A DNA stretch of 19,706 nt, from NCBI GenBank assembly GCA_017629925.1, contig JAGBWH010000197.1, forward strand, positions 1 through 19,706, read 5' to 3'. Positions 16,727-19,706 of this stretch are shown here, one piece after another (the stretch's first letter is position 1; every line of letters starts with the position of its first letter). Source of the DNA: Clostridia bacterium. GTDB taxonomy: Bacteria; Bacillota; Clostridia; Oscillospirales; CAG-272. Below the pieces are notes generated by a model. It was not told the origin of the DNA. It did no database searches and saw only the letters and a program-made list of their open reading frames with translations. The translations under genes and the position numbers were made by a program.

Positions 16727-16733
16727 TGCTGAT

Positions 16734-17708
16734 ATGTACTATATTGGTGTTGACCTCGGTGGCACAAATATCGCCATTGGTCTGGTCAATGAAGATCTCA
16801 AAATTGTGGACAAAGGTAGTGTCCCCACAAAAGCTGACAGAGACGCTGAACTCATTATCAAGGACATGGCAGAACTGACAGCGCACATTCTACAAAGAAA
16901 CCAACTGACTGTGGATGATGTTGCCTATGTAGGCATTGCATCCCCTGGCATTGCCAATTCTGATGATGGCGTCATTGAATATGCCAACAACCTGCCTTTT
17001 CTCCACTTCCCCGTGGTCAAGGTATTCCAGAAATATCTGCCCATTAAGACAATTTACGTGGAAAACGATGCCAATGCAGCTGCCGTAGGTGAAGCCATCG
17101 CAGGCTCTGCAAAAGGGGCTAAAAACTCCCTGATGATCACCCTTGGTACCGGTGTTGGCGGCGGTATTTTGATCAATGGTAAAGTCTACTCCGGCTTTAA
17201 CCACGCCGGTGCAGAACTTGGTCATATGATTATCGTAAAAGACGGTAAACTCTGCTCTTGCGGTAGAAGAGGTTGCTTTGAGGCATACTGCTCCGCTACG
17301 GCTTTGATCAAGCAAACAGAAGAGAAAATCACCGAATGCAAAATCAAGAGCATCCCTACTCTGCTCAATGACGAAGTTGCCGCAAACAACGGCAGAGTTT
17401 CCGCCAGAACTGCATTCAACGCCCAAAAACGTGGAGACCCTGTTGCCATTGAACTGGTCAACCAATATATCTCCTACTTGGCTTGCGGTATCACCAACCT
17501 TATCAACATCTTCCAACCGAGTATTTTGTCGATTGGTGGCGGTGTGTCCGGTGAAAAGAACAACCTGCTCAACCCCCTGATTTCTCTCATTTCAAGAGAG
17601 CAATACAGCCGTGACCTTGAGCATCACCTGCAAACGAAAATCGTGATTGCCACCCTCGGCAACGATGCCGGCATCATCGGTGCGGCTTGCCTGGGTATGC
17701 AAGACTAA
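16734..17708 (+). CDS. glcK: ROK-family sugar kinase, probable glucokinase
   Basis: Cytoplasmic ATP-dependent hexokinase-like enzyme, 324 residues, the usual length for Bacillota glucokinases. The N-terminal phosphate-binding motif DLGGTNIAIG is at 7-16, the catalytic-region sequence VENDANAAAVGE at 109-120 (Asp112 being the expected catalytic base), and the glycine-rich GTGVGGG at 138-144. The ROK zinc site combines His164 in HAGAELGH (157-164) with Cys174, Cys176 and Cys181 in CSCGRRGC. A second glycine motif SIGGGVS lies in the C-terminal third. No N-terminal DNA-binding domain is present, so this is a kinase rather than a NagC/XylR-type repressor. It is divergently transcribed from the sugar operon under a consensus promoter and plausibly phosphorylates glucose released from the imported substrate; a related hexose such as N-acetylmannosamine or fructose cannot be excluded from sequence. 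The symbol is by family resemblance. Confidence 0.88.
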   Translation: MYYIGVDLGGTNIAIGLVNEDLKIVDKGSVPTKADRDAELIIKDMAELTAHILQRNQLTVDDVAYVGIASPGIANSDDGVIEYANNLPFLHFPVVKVFQKYLPIKTIYVENDANAAAVGEAIAGSAKGAKNSLMITLGTGVGGGILINGKVYSGFNHAGAELGHMIIVKDGKLCSCGRRGCFEAYCSATALIKQTEEKITECKIKSIPTLLNDEVAANNGRVSARTAFNAQKRGDPVAIELVNQYISYLACGITNLINIFQPSILSIGGGVSGEKNNLLNPLISLISREQYSRDLEHHLQTKIVIATLGNDAGIIGAACLGMQD

Positions 17709-17773
17709 TTGTATAAAAAGACTAAATCAAGCCAAATCAAAACGCAAAGCTCATTGCATAAAAAGGCTCAATC
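17709..17773 (+). repeat. Short imperfect direct repeat after the kinase gene
   Basis: TTGTATAAAAAGACTAAATC (17709-17728) recurs as TTGCATAAAAAGGCTCAATC (17754-17773) with three differences. It starts right after the kinase stop codon. Function unknown; possibly a small local duplication in non-coding DNA. Confidence 0.35.
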
Positions 17774-17782
17774 TCACGGAGT

Positions 17783-17823
17783 AAAAAAGAGGATTTCCGA
17801 CAAAAGCGGAAATCCTCTTTTTT
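17783..17823. terminator. Bidirectional intrinsic terminator between ROK kinase and ABC exporter
   Basis: GAGGATTTCCG (17789-17799) pairs perfectly with CGGAAATCCTC (17807-17817) across a 7-base loop. It is flanked by A6 on the left and T6 on the right, so it serves both convergent genes. Confidence 0.92.
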
Positions 17824-17873
17824 GTATAAAAACAATGTTTTAAGTATAAAATTCGATTTTAGAGCGAAACAGA

Positions 17874-19706
17874 TTATTCTTCTTCGCCCCCGCCGAACGC
17901 ATCGTCCGCGTGGTGTCTTCTATGGCGAGTAGGTTGTGGTGGCTCGATGGGATTTTCCACATAGTGTTTGGCTTGCGTGGTGAACAGGGTGGCGTATGCA
18001 CCGCCCAGCGCCATCAATTCCTTGTGGGTACCTTCTTCAATGAGCTGACCATACTCAAGCACCAAGATTTTATCAGCGGTTGTAGCCGAGGACAATCTAT
18101 GTGAGACCAGCACCGTAATTTTATTTTGAGAGAGACTGGCAAACTGATCATAGATGGCTTGCTCTGCCATCGCATCAAGTGAAGCGGTGGGCTCGTCCAA
18201 AATCAAAATATCTGCATCTTTATAGAAAGCTCTTGCCACAGACAGTTTTTGCCATTGACCAATAGAAAGTTCGCTTCCCTTCTCTTCGAAGTACCGAGTG
18301 AGGGGGGTTTGATAGCCATTTGGCAAATTTGATATAAAATCAGATGCCGCACTTTGCTCTGCTGCGTCACGAATACGCGCTTCATTCATATCTTGATGAA
18401 TATCGCCAAAGTGAATATTTTCCTCCACAGACACGGCATATCTGCCAAAATCTTGGAAAACGATACCAAAGAGTTGGTAAAGGGCATTTGTATCATATTC
18501 ACGAATATCCACACCATCCAGCAAAATTCTGCCTTCGGTGGGATCGTAGAGACGCGTCATGAGTTTGATCAAAGTGGTTTTTCCTGCACCGTTCAGCCCC
18601 ACCAAAACAACCGTTTCACCCGGATGTAGTGTGGCGGAAAAATCTTTTATGACATCAACCTCGGAGTGAGGATAGCGGAAAGATACGTGTTCAAATACGA
18701 TGGTGTGAGGCACATGGCGCAGAGGAATGCGAGGGGTTTCTGCGATGGGCACGATAGCGGGTTTCTCTTTCATAAACAGGATGATATTATCAATAAAAAG
18801 AGTGCCTTCGTATATGGTGCCGGTAGAGGAGATCAGACTTGTGACAGCGGAACTGATCGAGGTGAGGGCTGTGGTGTATAAGGTGTATTCCGAAAGATTG
18901 CCTCCCTCGCCATATATCATTTTATATGCCACGAAAAGGAAGAGCGCGCCGTGTCCTAAAATTGAAAACAACGTCAGCCCAATTTGCCATAGGCCTTCTT
19001 TTAAGACTAATTTTTTCAGTCCTTTATAATAGATGCCAAAGGTCTTTTCATAGCGATCAATGAAATTGTCGGAAAGGCCCATTAGGCGTAATTCCTTGAC
19101 ATTATCCTTGTTGACCACAACACCCGAATAGTAATTCATTTGGCGTCTTTCTTTTGAATGGAAGCGCATATACCAGAAATTCTTGCGACGGAATGCATAG
19201 TTGAGAATGGCAAATGGCAATGCCAAAAGCACCATGAGCCACGGTGCAGCAGGATGAAGCCCGCCTAAAATCATGATAAAGCTTACGCAGCTAATGGCAG
19301 CGCTGAAGAGTTGGAAGGTGGCGTCCATGATGCGGAGAGGTCGGTTGCCTGCTTCACGGTTCGCATTTTCCAGTTTTTCATAGAATTCGGGGCGGTCAAA
19401 TGAGGCTAAATCCACTTCTTTGGCTTTTTCAAGCAACTTCATGCGAATATGATGGGTAATGAGTTCCCCTGCCATGGAGTTGAGCATATGGTGGATACGC
19501 GCAATCATTCTGGAGAGGAAAAGATAGGCAAAGTTCGCCACAAGCAAGAGCAAAACAGGAGCGAAATTGCCACCCAAATTGCCTCTAAAACTGCCTGTGT
19601 CAACAATACGGAGTCCCAGCACTTCTCCTACCGTTCCCACCAATTCTGAGGTGATATACGCCCCTACAACAGGCATCACACCACCAAGGATTGCCAACAA
19701 AACCAA
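17874..19706 (-). CDS. ABC exporter half-transporter (fused membrane and ATPase domains), 5' partial
   Basis: The reading frame runs off the right edge of the window, so the N-terminus is missing; 610 residues are visible. Fragment residues about 1-310 form the membrane domain, with helices near 1-20, 48-68, 132-150, 155-172, 243-262 and 280-295. The ATPase domain (335-580) has Walker A GLNGAGKTT at 370-378, a Q-loop VFQDFG with Gln418, a signature LSIGQ at 480-484 in place of the usual LSGGQ, Walker B ILILDEP at 500-506 and the H-loop His536. The protein ends in a His- and acid-rich tail (HRRHH...GGGEEE). Lipid, peptide or drug export is possible; the substrate cannot be told. It is not the missing ATPase of the sugar importer, because it carries its own membrane domain. 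It is convergent with the kinase gene, and its promoter lies outside the window. Confidence 0.9.
   Translation of the reverse strand: MVLLAILGGVMPVVGAYITSELVGTVGEVLGLRIVDTGSFRGNLGGNFAPVLLLLVANFAYLFLSRMIARIHHMLNSMAGELITHHIRMKLLEKAKEVDLASFDRPEFYEKLENANREAGNRPLRIMDATFQLFSAAISCVSFIMILGGLHPAAPWLMVLLALPFAILNYAFRRKNFWYMRFHSKERRQMNYYSGVVVNKDNVKELRLMGLSDNFIDRYEKTFGIYYKGLKKLVLKEGLWQIGLTLFSILGHGALFLFVAYKMIYGEGGNLSEYTLYTTALTSISSAVTSLISSTGTIYEGTLFIDNIILFMKEKPAIVPIAETPRIPLRHVPHTIVFEHVSFRYPHSEVDVIKDFSATLHPGETVVLVGLNGAGKTTLIKLMTRLYDPTEGRILLDGVDIREYDTNALYQLFGIVFQDFGRYAVSVEENIHFGDIHQDMNEARIRDAAEQSAASDFISNLPNGYQTPLTRYFEEKGSELSIGQWQKLSVARAFYKDADILILDEPTASLDAMAEQAIYDQFASLSQNKITVLVSHRLSSATTADKILVLEYGQLIEEGTHKELMALGGAYATLFTTQAKHYVENPIEPPQPTRHRRHHADDAFGGGEEE

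Larger units (their letters stand above)
16102..16733. other. AT-rich divergent intergenic region with two promoters and several dyads
   Basis: This 632-bp stretch separates the sugar operon (minus) from the ROK kinase (plus). It holds a leader and candidate promoter for the operon at its left, a consensus SigA promoter for the kinase at its right, and between them AT-rich DNA with imperfect inverted repeats at 16218-16255, 16538-16556, 16568-16603 and 16634-16649. Short open frames inside it (such as 16308-16562) have no supporting start signal or recognisable protein. I see no tRNA or recognisable riboswitch. Confidence 0.7.

Noticed and set aside
16674..16733. N-terminal extension of the ROK kinase
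   Set aside because: The upstream start codon is inside the -35 box, and the ATG at 16734 has a good ribosome binding site and matches family N-termini.
16102..16733. Catabolite-repression (cre) box
   Set aside because: I looked for TGnAAnCGnTnnCA-like sites in the divergent region and found no convincing match.
17874..19706. ABC protein as the ATPase of the sugar importer
   Set aside because: It has its own fused membrane domain and exporter layout, is on a separate transcription unit and is convergent with the kinase gene.

Overview
The window looks like chromosomal DNA from a low-to-moderate-GC, Gram-positive-type anaerobe, probably a member of the Clostridia (Bacillota). The grounds are strong GGAGG-type ribosome binding sites, consensus SigA promoters, AT-rich intergenic DNA, a BspA/GLUG-type secreted protein, and a sugar-transporter cluster of the DUF5696/YIP1 kind that I associate with Clostridia and Paenibacillus. 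No species can be assigned from the sequence alone.

Layout. Positions 1-2079 (+) hold the 3' end of a secreted repeat protein: leucine-rich repeats, two Ig-like/MBG-like modules, then GLUG-type repeats. A terminator for it follows at about 2156-2211, and a shared bidirectional terminator lies at 2252-2305. From 16101 down to 2356 (-) runs one tightly packed seven-gene operon of about 13.7 kb. Its order is a 1074-residue solute-binding protein, permease MalF1, permease MalG1, an NHL/TPR/YIP1 membrane protein, a 1462-residue DUF5696 protein, permease MalF2 and permease MalG2. Gaps are 39, 2, 22, 15, 19 and 17 bp. A 632-bp AT-rich divergent region (16102-16733) carries a candidate promoter for this operon, a textbook SigA promoter for the next gene, and several dyads. 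Positions 16734-17708 (+) encode a ROK-family sugar kinase, probably glucokinase. It ends at a bidirectional terminator (17783-17823) shared with a convergent ABC exporter half-transporter (17874-19706, -), whose N-terminus lies beyond the window.

How the genes may work together. The operon looks like a carbohydrate uptake system in which one unusually large binding protein, with carbohydrate-binding-like N-terminal domains, serves two different CUT1 permease pairs. No ATPase gene is present, so a shared MsmX-type ATPase encoded elsewhere would have to power both. Between the pairs sit a predicted surface beta-propeller tethered by a YIP1 membrane domain and a very large secreted DUF5696 protein with a possible glycosidase-like barrel. 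Neither the binding protein nor the DUF5696 protein has a lipobox, so the propeller protein could be the surface docking platform. That is inference. The divergent ROK kinase would phosphorylate incoming glucose or a related hexose. This operon is the best candidate for an under-described system in the window. I see no tRNA, rRNA, CRISPR array, insertion sequence or phage gene.
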